The notes: generated by a model from the letters alone, not told the origin. Numbered from the stretch's first letter, positions 1 to 9,196 are shown. The stretch: 64,000 bases of DNA from JAJDZL01 sp965219265 (GCA_965219265.1 OZ244730.1:1984001-2048000), one strand, 5' to 3'. Program-made: numbers and translations.

Positions 1-407
1 CCAAATCTTTCGAGCGCCGTCGTATAGGCACCAATAGCAGCCGGTACGCCGGCGGCCAGAATTCCCGTATCAGGTACATCGCTGTAGCCTCGTGCGCGAT
101 AGTTGGACACAGTGGCATTTTCCGGCGCCATTGTATTTCCGTTCACGACGACAGGTTGTTTTTCGTCCGCCATCTGAATGATCATCGGACACTCGCCGCC
201 AATTGTATGCTGGTGCGGATTGACAACCCCTTCCACGAGTGCAGCGGCAACAGCAGCGTCCACTGCGTTTCCGCCCGCTTTCAAAATATCTGCCCCGGCA
301 TTTGCCGCTAGATGGTGCTCGCTGGTTACAGCTCCATTGGTACCGAACAAACGGGGATGAAACGGCGAACTTCGCAGGTGCTCGCGGTCCAGCGTTCTGA
401 TCGCCAT
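1..407 (-). CDS. Gamma-glutamyltranspeptidase family protein, N-terminal part (runs off window)
   Basis: The minus strand is open from an ATG at 407 to the window edge (135 codons), with a TAG stop two codons upstream of that ATG, so the start is well fixed. The product shows the N-terminal hallmarks of gamma-glutamyltransferase/glutathione hydrolase: residues about 26-75 read SEHHLAANAGADILKAGGNA followed by VDAAVAAAL and an IGGECPMII-like stretch, where the family usually has GGG-F/C-M. These enzymes are made as a precursor that self-cleaves at an internal Thr; that Thr lies outside the window. No signal peptide is seen, which fits the cytoplasmic or substrate-diverged branch of the family better than periplasmic Ggt. 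No clear Shine-Dalgarno sequence precedes the ATG. Substrate is not decidable from this fragment. Confidence 0.8.
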   Translation of the reverse strand, partial: MAIRTLDREHLRSSPFHPRLFGTNGAVTSEHHLAANAGADILKAGGNAVDAAVAAALVEGVVNPHQHTIGGECPMIIQMADEKQPVVVNGNTMAPENATVSNYRARGYSDVPDTGILAAGVPAAIGAYTTALERF

Positions 408-586
408 CCGCTATTCAAACCTGATCAAACGAGTCAATCGATGTGGCAGGCAAAGTTGGTTTTGCATAGTGCTTGACATGTTATCAGGTTTGCCGCGCAA
501 CACAGTGAATCCAGCCGTATCTATATTGAGCCAACAGCCTCTCGGCTTAAGGGAGAAACTCTCAGAAATCTCAATGTCAGGATGAA

Positions 587-2272
587 CTAGAACAAGCCTT
601 CAACTTGACCATCAGCGCCAAGATGGATTGAATTGGCGGCCGGAATTCGAGGAAGACCTGGCATCGTCATAATATCTCCACAGATTGCTACGACAAATTC
701 GGCACCAGACAGCAACCGCACTTCACGAATTGGAACGATATGCCCTTCTGGAGCTCCTAAAGCCTTCGGGTCGACTGAGAAACTGTATTGAGTCTTGGCC
801 ATGCAAATCGGTAGATTGCCAAATCCGTTGTTCTGCAGCTGCGACAAATAAGTCGCTGCCTTGCTTTCTATGGCAATATCGGAGGCACCGTAGATTTCCT
901 GCGCAGTCTTGCGAATCTTTTCTTCAAGCGAAAGCTCGCTGTCATAAAGAACATTAAATTGGGCTTCATTCGAATCGGCCAGTTCAACGACTCTATGGGC
1001 CAATCGCTCAGTTCCAGCACCGCCGTCTGACCAGTGGGTACAATCGAACGCTTCGATACCCATTGATTCGCATCGTCTGCGTACAGCATCCACTTCTGCA
1101 TCCGTATCGGTAATGAAGCGATTGATTGCTACGATCGCCGGCAAACCATACTTCGCGACATTAGACAGATGACGTTGCAAATTCACGCAGCCAGCATCAA
1201 CCGCACTTATATTTTCCGTTTTTAGGTCGGATTTAGCGACGCCTCCGTGCATTTTAAGCGCACGAATTGTTGCCACTACGACCACAGCGGAGGGATTCAA
1301 GCCAGCCGAACGACACTTTATATCAAAGAATTTCTGCGCCCCCAAATCGGCACCAAATCCTGCTTCGGTAATCACATAATCAGACATTTTTAGTGCCGCG
1401 CGAGTAGCCACAACAGAGTTGCAACCGTGTGCGATATTGGCAAACGGACCACCGTGGACCAGTGCCGGATTGTTCTCAAGAGTCTGTACGAGATTGGGAG
1501 CAAATGCGTCTTTCAACAAAACAGTCATTGCGCCGTGTCCATGCAATTCTTTCGCCATCACTGGTGAACGATCGCGGCGGTATCCGACAATAATGCGGCC
1601 AAGCCGGTCTTCTAGGTCGCGCAGATTTTCTGACAGACAGAATATCGCCATAATTTCACTTGCAACCGTGATGTCAAATCCGCTCTCACGAGGAAATCCA
1701 TTTGATACCCCTCCCAGCGAACATACAATCTGTCGCAACGCCCTGTCGTTCATGTCAACCACTCTGCGCCACGCCACCCTTCTACTGTCCAACTCAGCAT
1801 CGGAACCCCAGTAGATCGAATTATCGACCAGTGCGGAAAGCAGATTGTGAGCGGTTCCTATGGCATGAAAATCGCCAGTGAAGTGGAGGTTGATATCTTC
1901 CATAGGAACGACTTGTGCATACCCGCCTCCAGCTGCGCCGCCTTTCATGCCGAAACATGGTCCAAGACTGGGCTCCCGCAGGCAAATCGTTGCGTCTTTG
2001 CCGATTCGGTTCAAGCCGTCGCCCAATCCGACAGTCGTGGTTGTTTTACCTTCCCCCGCAGGGGTCGGGGTTATCGCTGTAACCAAAATCAGTTTGCCGT
2101 CTTGTCGACTGCTCAGCGAGTCAATGAACTGCAAATCAACTTTGGCCTTGGTTCGTCCAAAGGGAATCAAGGAATTCGCAGGAATATCCAGTTTTGCACC
2201 AATTTCACCGATAGGTTTTAAAGCAGCCTGCCGGGCAATTTCAATATCGCTTTTTACTTGTGATACGGGCAC
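587..2272 (-). CDS. fhs: Formate--tetrahydrofolate ligase
   Basis: ATP-dependent ligase making 10-formyl-THF from formate and THF, a cytoplasmic entry of formate into the folate C1 pool. The protein has the family P-loop TPTPAGEGKTTTT and the following LREPSLGPCFGMKGGAAGGG block, which is nearly invariant in FTHFS. Length (561 aa from this start) matches the usual about 555-560. I chose the GTG at 2272 because TAGGAG lies 5 nt upstream of it; a TTG at 2287 would add five residues but its own leader overlaps that Shine-Dalgarno. Downstream is the divergent-reading gap before the Ggt-like gene; upstream lies rnpB with a hairpin between them. In methylotrophs with H4MPT this enzyme links formate from the H4MPT branch to assimilation through folate, which suits the Fae-type genes later in this window. 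Confidence 0.95.
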   Translation of the reverse strand: MPVSQVKSDIEIARQAALKPIGEIGAKLDIPANSLIPFGRTKAKVDLQFIDSLSSRQDGKLILVTAITPTPAGEGKTTTTVGLGDGLNRIGKDATICLREPSLGPCFGMKGGAAGGGYAQVVPMEDINLHFTGDFHAIGTAHNLLSALVDNSIYWGSDAELDSRRVAWRRVVDMNDRALRQIVCSLGGVSNGFPRESGFDITVASEIMAIFCLSENLRDLEDRLGRIIVGYRRDRSPVMAKELHGHGAMTVLLKDAFAPNLVQTLENNPALVHGGPFANIAHGCNSVVATRAALKMSDYVITEAGFGADLGAQKFFDIKCRSAGLNPSAVVVVATIRALKMHGGVAKSDLKTENISAVDAGCVNLQRHLSNVAKYGLPAIVAINRFITDTDAEVDAVRRRCESMGIEAFDCTHWSDGGAGTERLAHRVVELADSNEAQFNVLYDSELSLEEKIRKTAQEIYGASDIAIESKAATYLSQLQNNGFGNLPICMAKTQYSFSVDPKALGAPEGHIVPIREVRLLSGAEFVVAICGDIMTMPGLPRIPAANSIHLGADGQVEGLF

Positions 2273-2313
2273 ACTCACTCCTAACAAAATTAAGTCTGTT
2301 TAGAAATAAAACA

Positions 2314-2330
2314 GGCAGTATGATACTGCC
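2314..2330 (-). terminator. Hairpin between rnpB and fhs, terminator-like on the minus strand
   Basis: A 17-nt near-perfect palindrome with 8-nt arms (GGCAGTAT / ATACTGCC) is followed on the minus strand by TGTTTTATTT. It sits 42 nt before the fhs start codon and could end rnpB read-through or attenuate fhs transcription. The stem is only moderately GC-rich, so the call is tentative. Confidence 0.4.
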
Positions 2331-2579
2331 AAAAAACACCATGTGCAGAAATACGCACCTCTACGACAACTTTGGTCGAGAGGAATCTACAGCCCCACTT
2401 GTACTAGTTGATTAAAAGTGAATGCTGCCTATGACTGAAATTGCCCAGTATGCGCAATCCAACTTCAGGCACAACTCGCAGAAACGATTTTTCTGCGATC
2501 AATAGACAAACAATTTGTAGTTCGCCCTGTCACTTACGATTAAACATTCTCAAGGTAAAAGGATAGTACAGTAAGAAAA

Positions 2580-2975
2580 GAGCTGATCTGTAAGCCGGGT
2601 TCTGTTCGATTTTTCAATCGAGGCAGTCATTCATCTGGGACTCGCATCACTGCGAGCCTCTAGCGACCTACCCGAATCCAACGCGGGCCACGTTAAAGGA
2701 TTCCTATTTGATCTTGCTCCGTGTGGGGTTTACCCTGCCGATATCGTTACCCATATCGCGGTGCGCTCTTACCGCACCATTTCACCCTTACCTGTGAATT
2801 CGATTTGCAAAGATTTTCACAGGCGGTATATTTTCTGTGGCACTTTCCGTCGGTTCACACCACCCAGGCGTTACCTGGCACCTTGCCCGTGGAGCCCGGA
2901 CTTTCCTCTTGAGCGAAACCAATGCAAAATACACTGTGCTTCAGCAATTGCAAGCGACTGCCCGACCAGCTCTCT
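2580..2975 (-). ncRNA. rnpB: RNase P RNA (bacterial class A)
   Basis: The catalytic RNA of ribonuclease P, which removes 5' leaders from pre-tRNAs. On the minus strand the conserved GAGGAAAGTCCGGGCTCC block (around 2912), the ACAGTG-like segment, GGTAAGGGTGAAATGGTG (near 2780) and the 3' AGAACCCGGCTTACAG block (near 2590) appear in the right order and spacing over about 396 nt. The ends are set by helix P1: GAGCTGGTC near 2973 pairs with GATCAGCTC near 2582 with one G-U wobble. The 3' arm is followed by TTTTCTT, so transcription probably ends there. The gene lies between fhs and rsmI, all on the minus strand. Confidence 0.95.
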
Positions 2976-3105
2976 TCTGAACTGACAATTTTATAACAAT
3001 TGCGCGCTTGCTGATGCGGCAACTACCTGACTTTCAAACGGCACTTCGCTAACTGCAATCAACAATGCACGGCATGCAGAGTTGCCGCCACAAACTTCAG
3101 TGCGC

Positions 3106-3987
3106 CTAATCAGTCGATTTATTCTCTTGACTGTCTTCTTTGATCTGCATTGCACGTTTGTAGAGCGGGTTGCGCCTCACTCCAAGTATTCGCGAAGCGA
3201 GCTCAGCAGCCTTTCGTGGTGAACACTCCTCAAGCAGGACTTCCAATGTATTGTCAATTTTCTCTTCTTGATTTACGACTGGTCTATCGGTATTGTCCAC
3301 CAAAACCACAAACTCGCCTTTTTGCTGATTCTGATCTTCTTTAACCCAACACAGTAAATTGCCTATTTCATCGACTCGAATTGTTTCGTGAATTTTTGTC
3401 ATTTCCCTAGCAATGCAGGCTTGACAGTCATCACCAAATGCATCCGCAATATCCGACAACGAAACTAATATTCTATGTGGCGCTTCAAAGAATACAAAAC
3501 ACCTTCGCTCTGCAGAAAGTTGCTTCAATCGTGTCAGTCGATCCACTTTTTTTGCCGGCAAAAACCCTTCAAACAGAACTTTGTCAACTGAAAACCCACA
3601 CACTGACAATGCACAAGTGAGTGCGCTGGAACCAGGTATTGGAATTACCCGAAAATTTTGTTCGTGAGCACTTCTGACAATTGACCTGCCCGGGTCGGAA
3701 ATTAGTGGCGTCCCAGAATCACAGATCAGTGCAATGCTCTCGCCATTTGCCAATCTTTTTAGCAATTGCCCTTTCGACCTAGATTCATTATGCTGATGAT
3801 ATGGAACCATCGGAGAGGAAATTCCGAACTTCAGCAAAAGTTTTCGACTGTGTCGGGTATCCTCAGCGGCAATGACGTCAACTTCGTTGAGAACCTTGAT
3901 GGCCCTCAAGGAAATATCTTCCAGATTACCAATGGGCGTGGCTACAACGAAGAGCTTTCCTTCTTTGTTATTTTGAAGTTCGTGCAC
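3106..3987 (-). CDS. rsmI: 16S rRNA 2'-O-ribose C1402 methyltransferase RsmI
   Basis: Uses S-adenosylmethionine to 2'-O-methylate C1402 in the 16S rRNA decoding centre. The 293-aa product has the tetrapyrrole-methylase-type motifs of RsmI: FVVATPIGNLEDIS at about 13-26, AEDTRHS at 41-47 and DSGTPLISDPG at 90-100, and the length is typical. It is divergent from lpoA, with 47 bp between start codons, the same arrangement as yraL/yraM in enterics. That conserved synteny supports both calls. No unusual features. Confidence 0.96.
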   Translation of the reverse strand: MHELQNNKEGKLFVVATPIGNLEDISLRAIKVLNEVDVIAAEDTRHSRKLLLKFGISSPMVPYHQHNESRSKGQLLKRLANGESIALICDSGTPLISDPGRSIVRSAHEQNFRVIPIPGSSALTCALSVCGFSVDKVLFEGFLPAKKVDRLTRLKQLSAERRCFVFFEAPHRILVSLSDIADAFGDDCQACIAREMTKIHETIRVDEIGNLLCWVKEDQNQQKGEFVVLVDNTDRPVVNQEEKIDNTLEVLLEECSPRKAAELASRILGVRRNPLYKRAMQIKEDSQENKSTD

Positions 3988-4034
3988 GTTATAATTTGAT
4001 CTGAACAGCAGGGAGTCAACTGGGGAAATGCCTT

Positions 4035-6089
4035 ATGAATAATCCGATTTTCGGCATGCGATTTGATTTGCTTAGAGTTGATTCAATCTCACGAAGTCTT
4101 GTAATTTCCGCTTTTTGTCTTTTTTTGACAAGTTGTGCACCTACAGCACAACAAACAAAAACCGTTTCTTCCGAACCTGAAATTTCCACTGACGATGATT
4201 CTGCTCCGCCTGTAAGTTCCCTTTCACCTGAGATCAAATTAACAGCACCAGACGTTCCAATAATATCCGAATCCGATGATTTGGACGGAACTGCAGCACT
4301 GTTCGACGAGTATGCTCCCTGGACCCACCTCACTCAAATTAATTCCAATTCCCTTAGTCGAAGCTCGAATCTTCTAAACGCCGCAAACTCACTATTCTTG
4401 CAAAACCGAATTGCGGAAGCCGAGTCAATTGTGAAACTGATTCGCGTCAATGAACTAGGTGAGTCGGAACGAATAGACTTTGAAATTCTAGCTATCCGAT
4501 TCATGCAATCGCGAGGCAAACACAAAAGAGCTCTGCGGCAGCTCGCGAGACTTGAATCCCGCAGTTCTCTTGACTCCGCTCAACGTCTTCGAGTAGTTCA
4601 CTTGAGAATTTACTCCACTTCCAATCTGGATGAACTGGCAGAACCGCTTCAATTGGCACGTGAAATGATGCGGCTTTATTCGGCTTTGCCGTCCGGAAGC
4701 GACCAGATCCAGGTTGGCCACAAACTGTGGGATGCCCTGCGGCGTATTTCAATTGATGACCTTGCAGAAGCACTTACGAATACGGATAACCCCATTGAAA
4801 AACAGTGGCTGTTGCTAGCACTTGGAACCAATGCTGTGATGCATGATCCCTATCAATACAACAGAGCCTTGCAAACCTGGTTACAAGAGTATCCCGACCA
4901 TCCTGCTCGAATATTGATCGAATCAGGATTGTCTGCAAATCCTTCTTCTGTTTCCAAGATAGCCATACTGCTTCCACTGTCATCATCAAGCAATCTGGCG
5001 GCACAAGCGTTGCTGGACGGTCTAGTCGCGCAGCACGCCGCCGACACCAACCCTGCAAAACCCATTCTGGAAGTGATTGATATTGGCGACGATCCAATTA
5101 TGGTGACGGAATTCTACTACCACGCTTTGGACAACGGCGCCAACTTTGTGATTGGACCACTTGGCATAAAGTTCGTTAAAGAAATGGCGCAGTTCGGAGA
5201 TTTCATCGTGCCGACTTTGCTGTTAGGAGATGCAGGGGGAATCAAACTGCCGCGACACGTCAGCCAGATTACACTCGCCCCCGAACAGGACGGCACATCA
5301 GTTGCTCGACGCGCGAAAAGTGACGGGCACACGACAGCGCTGGTTCTTGAACATCCCTCAACCTGGTCAAAACGTACCGTCGATGCGTTCACAGATGAGT
5401 GGAAACGTCTGGGCGGTGCAGTAATCGAAAGCCATGTATACAACCGAGAAGAAGCCGATTACTCTGAAACTGTCAAAAAGATTCTCAATATCAAGTCGAG
5501 TGTTGGCCGTTATCAGGACATTCGTGATTTGACCGGACACTCACTCAGTTTCATCCCTCGCCGTCGTCAAGATGCCAGCTTTATTTTCCTAAGTGCCGAT
5601 CCTCTGCATGGACGTTTAATCAAACCACATATTGATTTTCTCAAGGCGCACGATCTTCCGGTTTATTCAACCTCCCGCATATTCAGTGGGAAGTTCAACA
5701 AAATTACAGATCAGGATTTAGATGGAGTGCAGTTCGCCGACATGAACTGGATCGTCGATCGCAGCAGTTCGATGGTGAATCTGAGACGAGAACTCGCTGC
5801 AAATACTTCTATCACAATCGACTTCGAGCGAATTTTTGCAATGGGAGTTGATGCATACAACCTGGTTATGCACCTTGCAGTGCTTCGCGATAATCCTGAC
5901 GCCCGCTATCATGGCGTCACAGCATTGGTTCGAGTCAATTCGGACGGCAGAGTGCTTCGAGAACCGAATTGGGTAATGTTTTCAAATGGAACACCTGAAT
6001 TGATTGTCGAATTGCCGGATCCCGAGATAATTCTGACACCCAATCGCTACGTATCTTCGAGCGCGTCTGCACCACCTGAACAGCAGTGA
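4035..6089 (+). CDS. lpoA: Outer-membrane lipoprotein LpoA, activator of PBP1a
   Basis: LpoA is an outer-membrane lipoprotein that reaches through the periplasm to stimulate the peptidoglycan synthase PBP1a. The 684-aa product begins with a signal peptide ending in the lipobox L-T-S-C (Cys34), with Ala at +2, which predicts outer-membrane sorting. An acidic Ser/Pro-rich linker (about 40-85) is followed by a helical TPR-like N-terminal half (about 90-300) and a periplasmic-binding-protein-like C-terminal half starting near residue 308 (SKIAILLPLS). It is followed by a BON-domain gene after 97 bp. In E. coli yraN and diaA lie between lpoA and dolP; both are absent here. Confidence 0.92.
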   Translation: MNNPIFGMRFDLLRVDSISRSLVISAFCLFLTSCAPTAQQTKTVSSEPEISTDDDSAPPVSSLSPEIKLTAPDVPIISESDDLDGTAALFDEYAPWTHLTQINSNSLSRSSNLLNAANSLFLQNRIAEAESIVKLIRVNELGESERIDFEILAIRFMQSRGKHKRALRQLARLESRSSLDSAQRLRVVHLRIYSTSNLDELAEPLQLAREMMRLYSALPSGSDQIQVGHKLWDALRRISIDDLAEALTNTDNPIEKQWLLLALGTNAVMHDPYQYNRALQTWLQEYPDHPARILIESGLSANPSSVSKIAILLPLSSSSNLAAQALLDGLVAQHAADTNPAKPILEVIDIGDDPIMVTEFYYHALDNGANFVIGPLGIKFVKEMAQFGDFIVPTLLLGDAGGIKLPRHVSQITLAPEQDGTSVARRAKSDGHTTALVLEHPSTWSKRTVDAFTDEWKRLGGAVIESHVYNREEADYSETVKKILNIKSSVGRYQDIRDLTGHSLSFIPRRRQDASFIFLSADPLHGRLIKPHIDFLKAHDLPVYSTSRIFSGKFNKITDQDLDGVQFADMNWIVDRSSSMVNLRRELAANTSITIDFERIFAMGVDAYNLVMHLAVLRDNPDARYHGVTALVRVNSDGRVLREPNWVMFSNGTPELIVELPDPEIILTPNRYVSSSASAPPEQQ

Positions 6090-6186
6090 GTCAAGCTGTT
6101 CAAAAGGATACAATATAGGGTTATAGAAAAACGTTGACTTAAAAGTGTTTTTCCAATCCTTAACCTGCAATTTTACTAGGTAACTA

Positions 6187-6774
6187 ATGAACAGATTCTC
6201 GCCATCCATAATTAAATATTCAGCGTTCTGCTCTATCGCAATTGTCCTGACTTGCATAACACTTTCAAATAGTCAAGCGCAAACTGGACCGGACAATAAA
6301 GGTCGAAGCGCCATCCAGATGCTTTCAGATACCGAAGCCACTTTCACTATCAGTAACATACTCAATAAAAACGAGGGACTGGGTAAACACGCACACGTCA
6401 ATGTGACGACAATAAATGGAATTGTGCTTCTGGTTGGGTCAGTGGGTAATGCCAGTGAAAAGAAATGGGTTGAAAGTGTAGCGGAAGGTCACCAAAATGT
6501 CCGAAAAGTCGTCAATGAACTGAAAGTAGAAAAAGCTCGCAATGTTTTGGAAATAGGTAAAGACAAATTAATACAGGTTTCCGTCAAACACAGAATTTCA
6601 GGTGAACTGAAAGAATACTCACCGCATATACATATCATCGTTCACCGTAAAATCGTTTACCTGATGGGGGTTGTTACGTCAGATATTGCGGACATGGCTT
6701 CGGAAATCGCAAGAACTACCCGTAACGTGGAACGCGTAGTCAAAATATTTGAAATCAAGGAATCGGAATCGTAA
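6187..6774 (+). CDS. Periplasmic protein with two BON domains (DolP/YraP-like)
   Basis: A 195-aa exported protein: residues 1-32 form a signal sequence (hydrophobic stretch about 12-29, likely cleavage after NSQA), then two BON domains at about 50-115 and 120-190, the typical two-domain layout of DolP and OsmY. DolP binds anionic phospholipid at the outer membrane and supports envelope integrity. E. coli DolP is a lipoprotein; here the only Cys in the signal region is in VLTCIT, a poor lipobox, so a soluble periplasmic protein is more likely. The position just downstream of lpoA matches the enteric lpoA-yraN-diaA-dolP locus with the two middle genes lost. An ORF-level call of OsmY-type is the alternative. 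Confidence 0.8.
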   Translation: MNRFSPSIIKYSAFCSIAIVLTCITLSNSQAQTGPDNKGRSAIQMLSDTEATFTISNILNKNEGLGKHAHVNVTTINGIVLLVGSVGNASEKKWVESVAEGHQNVRKVVNELKVEKARNVLEIGKDKLIQVSVKHRISGELKEYSPHIHIIVHRKIVYLMGVVTSDIADMASEIARTTRNVERVVKIFEIKESES

Positions 6775-6813
6775 ATCCTGAAATCCAGCTACGGATTGTC
6801 AGGCAATTGAAGC

Positions 6814-6887
6814 TGGAGCGGACGATGGGAATCGAACCCACGTATTCAGCTTGGGAAGCTGAAGTTCTGCCATTGAACTACGCCCGC
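6814..6887 (-). tRNA. tRNA-Gly(CCC)
   Basis: A full cloverleaf reads on the minus strand. The acceptor arm is GCGGGCG/CGTCCGC with one G-U pair, the D-arm is GTTCAATGGCAGAAC, and the anticodon stem TCAGC/GCTGA closes a 7-nt loop TTCCCAA. The T-arm is TGGG-TTCGATT-CCCA, the discriminator is T, and a CCA is encoded. The anticodon CCC reads GGG glycine codons. Its mature 5' end lies only 3 nt after the stop codon of rppH, so the two are probably co-transcribed. Confidence 0.95.
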
Positions 6888-6890
6888 TTG

Positions 6891-7457
6891 CTATAGCGTT
6901 TCAAGCTGACAACTGTCAGTTGAAACACGGGTCGTCATTCGGCTAGTCATACCCTGCATTGAACTAATCTGGTTAACGAAGGGTTCAAGTTCTTTAAGCG
7001 CTTCTCTATAAACCGCTTTCTTGAAACTGATTACGCGGTCAGCTGGGGTCCAGTAGTCGACCCATTTCCAGTCATCGAATTCGGGATGGGAAGTACAGTC
7101 CAGACAGAAATCCGATTCGTTGCCAACAAACTCAAAGAGAAACCACTTTTGTTTCTGTCCCCGAAAAACGTACTGATTGCGATACCGTGCATAACGGTTC
7201 GGGATGTCATATTTGAACCAGGTCTTTGTCGAGCCAATTAAGCGAACATGGGTCGGTTTCAGACCAAGTTCTTCTTCTAACTCCCGATAGGCGGCTTCAT
7301 CTGAGGTTTCATCGGAGTCGACTCCACCCTGTGGAAACTGCCAACCATCATGTCGAATACGACGAGCCCAAAGTACCTGTGCTTTGCGATTGCAAAGCAC
7401 GAGTGCCACATTGGCTCTGTATTCTTCCTCGTCTGCTATAGTTTGCATAGAATCCAT
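6891..7457 (-). CDS. rppH: RNA pyrophosphohydrolase RppH (Nudix)
   Basis: Removes pyrophosphate from the 5' end of triphosphorylated mRNA and so starts 5'-end-dependent decay. The 188-aa product carries the Nudix box GX5EX7REUXEEXGU at 44-66 (the E residues bind the catalytic metals), and the surrounding YRANVALVLCNR and VLWARR segments match RppH rather than other Nudix enzymes. Two in-frame ATGs (residues 1 and 4) could start it. The C-terminal 25 residues are Thr/Ser-rich and not conserved. The stop codon is followed after 3 nt by tRNA-Gly. Confidence 0.93.
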   Translation of the reverse strand: MDSMQTIADEEEYRANVALVLCNRKAQVLWARRIRHDGWQFPQGGVDSDETSDEAAYRELEEELGLKPTHVRLIGSTKTWFKYDIPNRYARYRNQYVFRGQKQKWFLFEFVGNESDFCLDCTSHPEFDDWKWVDYWTPADRVISFKKAVYREALKELEPFVNQISSMQGMTSRMTTRVSTDSCQLETL

Positions 7458-7728
7458 CTACCAAGTTGTACAATTATAATATATCTTTCGTATATTGTAT
7501 TAGCAAATTTGTATACGAGAGTTTCCCGTTGGCGCATTATTTTGTTTCCGCCGGCAAAATTCTCACATCAAAATTCCGAGATTTCCACCACAGCCGCCGA
7601 TTCCAGCTGTTTTGGCAACTCCCACCGTCGCTTAGCTCTGTCAATTGTACTGATTTCTGCGATGGTGTGAATTGAGGCCGCGCAGGAACCTGCCGCCAGG
7701 CATTGCCGAGTGGATGGTTTGACAGCCG

Positions 7729-9117
7729 TCAGGCTGCCAGTTGCAAAATCAGCGATCTGATTCGCTGTGACTGACCCTCGCGGATCGACGTACAGGCCAT
7801 CGCCAGCATCACCGACAGACTCAGCGCAACGCGCATCTGCATGGTCTGAAGTCCTCGCATATAGTGGCGCTCCAACTGAAAGTCGCGACCGACCCGGGCA
7901 TTGATGCGCTCCAGTGCACTGCGTCTTTTGTAATGCCGCTTCCATCGATAGGTGTGCTTTGGCAACGCCGCAAAGGTGCGAAGCTTCTCCTCGTTGATCT
8001 TGATACGTACGATGCGCCGTTTTGCATCTTGGCGAACACCGCCGAGCCGATGGCACTGCTCACGCCCTTTACACACTTCACCGGTGCCGGACACCGGACA
8101 ATGAAACTTCTGTGTGCCGCGTTTCCTCTCCAGCCCGTTATACGACATCTGCCGAACCTTGCCGCTTTCTGGGCATTTGCAGTACAGAGTTCCCACCTCA
8201 TCGTGAATCATCGTGTCGACACGGTCCTCATTCAGCGACCGGGTGGGATATCTGAGTCCGTCAACCGCTTCTTCGCGCCACATGCGTCGAACATCTATCG
8301 CCGTTGTCACCCCATGTCGGTAAAATATCTTGCGCAACTCATCTGCGTCCAGGCCCTTGTCGGCGACAAAACTTTTGCAGCGCTCTCCGAGTTCGCTTTC
8401 GAGCATGTTGCACACCAGTTCCTTGCATTCCTTGATTTCGGTCTCGTTCGCCGGTTTCAGGAAAAAACCAATCGGCAACTCATAACGCACATCAGCTTGT
8501 AAATACAGCTTGTAACCAAATCAGGATTTCACTTTCTTCTGTGCCCGGCCTTTGTGATCGGTGTAGTGATACTCGTGCTTGCCCCAACGGGCGTCCGGGT
8601 CCGAGGTCCTGCCCTTGCCGCGAATCTGTTTGCCGGTTGAATGCGATTCCAGTGCCTTGCCGTCAAACCCCTGATGGGTCCCAAAGTCCGGCAGCAACTG
8701 CGAGATCTGCTTGACCAGCGAATCAAACATGTCGCGGACTGCGCCACAGTCGCGCTCGGCCCGATTCATCAGCCGGTTGAATCTTGAAAAGGCACTCTTG
8801 GACGGCACCCGATAGCGCTGGAAGTCGTTACGGCAAGCCATCAGTTTGAATCCACACGCCAGCATCAGCGAAGGATTGCGCTGCAGTTCGCGGCGAAACG
8901 ACTCCACCGATGCATGCTGGTAGACGATCCTTGCAATACAGGCCTTGAGCATGGACTCCAGCGGCCAGTCATTTCGTCCGCCACCACTGCGCATGCGATA
9001 AAGCGTATCCAGCAGACCATCGGCTGGCAGCGAGGTGAACACCATTTGCAGGCGTTGCAGGTCGCTGTATTCATCCAGCGTGTTCCAGTCAAATAGAGTA
9101 TGATTTTCAGGTGTCAT
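7729..9117 (-). pseudogene. DDE transposase (IS1182-like), broken by an in-frame TGA
   Basis: Two open stretches, 9117-8521 (198 codons) and 8518-7729, lie in the same frame and are separated only by a TGA at 8521-8523. In the related copy at 12.9-14.1 kb the aligned residue is Trp (KRWFGYEL versus KS-stop-FGYKL), so this is a TGG-to-TGA change, not a frameshift. The joined product would be 462 aa. It shows an N-terminal DUF772-type domain (LQRLQMVFTSLP, VPSKSAFSRFNRL), then the DDE core (GFDGKALESHST, FVADKGLDADELRK) and a Cys-containing segment (CPESGKVRQM, CPVSGTGEVCKG), ending with RRSALERIN. Family assignment to IS1182 is from these features and is less sure than 'DDE transposase'. The start ATG sits in a hairpin arm (see 9111-9193). 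Confidence 0.85.
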
Positions 9118-9193
9118 AAACGAATCTCCTTGGGGCGATTGGTGTAGTTCTAATTTTCATTGATTATAGCCCATAAGGAATCGTTTATGACAC
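9111..9193 (-). promoter_or_regulatory. Inverted repeat masking the transposase SD/start, with a TATAAT in its loop
   Basis: The arm at 9111-9123 (containing the start codon) is perfectly complementary to 9181-9193 over 13 bp, and pairing resumes to cover the AAGGAGA Shine-Dalgarno. A perfect -10 hexamer (minus strand TATAAT, 9163-9168) lies between the arms. A transcript starting from it would lack the distal arm and be translated, whereas read-through from outside would fold and hide the start. No good -35 is visible. Confidence 0.55.
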
Positions 9194-9196
9194 TTA

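Larger units (their letters stand above)
7670..9194 (-). mobile_element. Insertion sequence remnant, IS1182-like DDE element (copy 1)
   Basis: A single transposase gene with short flanks. The right (upstream) boundary is placed at the distal arm of an inverted repeat at 9181-9193; the left boundary is approximate because I could not find a convincing matching terminal repeat or target duplication. A second, diverged relative with the same gene layout lies at 9.88-14.1 kb. Confidence 0.5.

Noticed and set aside
2477..2497. Hairpin CGCAGAAA/TTTCTGCG downstream of rnpB as a terminator
   Set aside because: No T-run on either strand; the rnpB 3' end is already explained by helix P1 followed by TTTTCTT.
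7864..8502. A 212-codon plus-strand open frame opposite the copy 1 transposase
   Set aside because: It is the antisense of a coding region with no domain or ribosome site; long antisense frames like this and those at 11569-12105 and 13415-14038 are expected in GC-rich transposase genes.
8521..8523. TGA as a sense codon for Trp, since several broken genes carry TGA where Trp is expected
   Set aside because: The intact conserved genes here use TGG for Trp and have no internal TGA, and other broken genes carry TAA or TAG. Ordinary nonsense mutation explains it.
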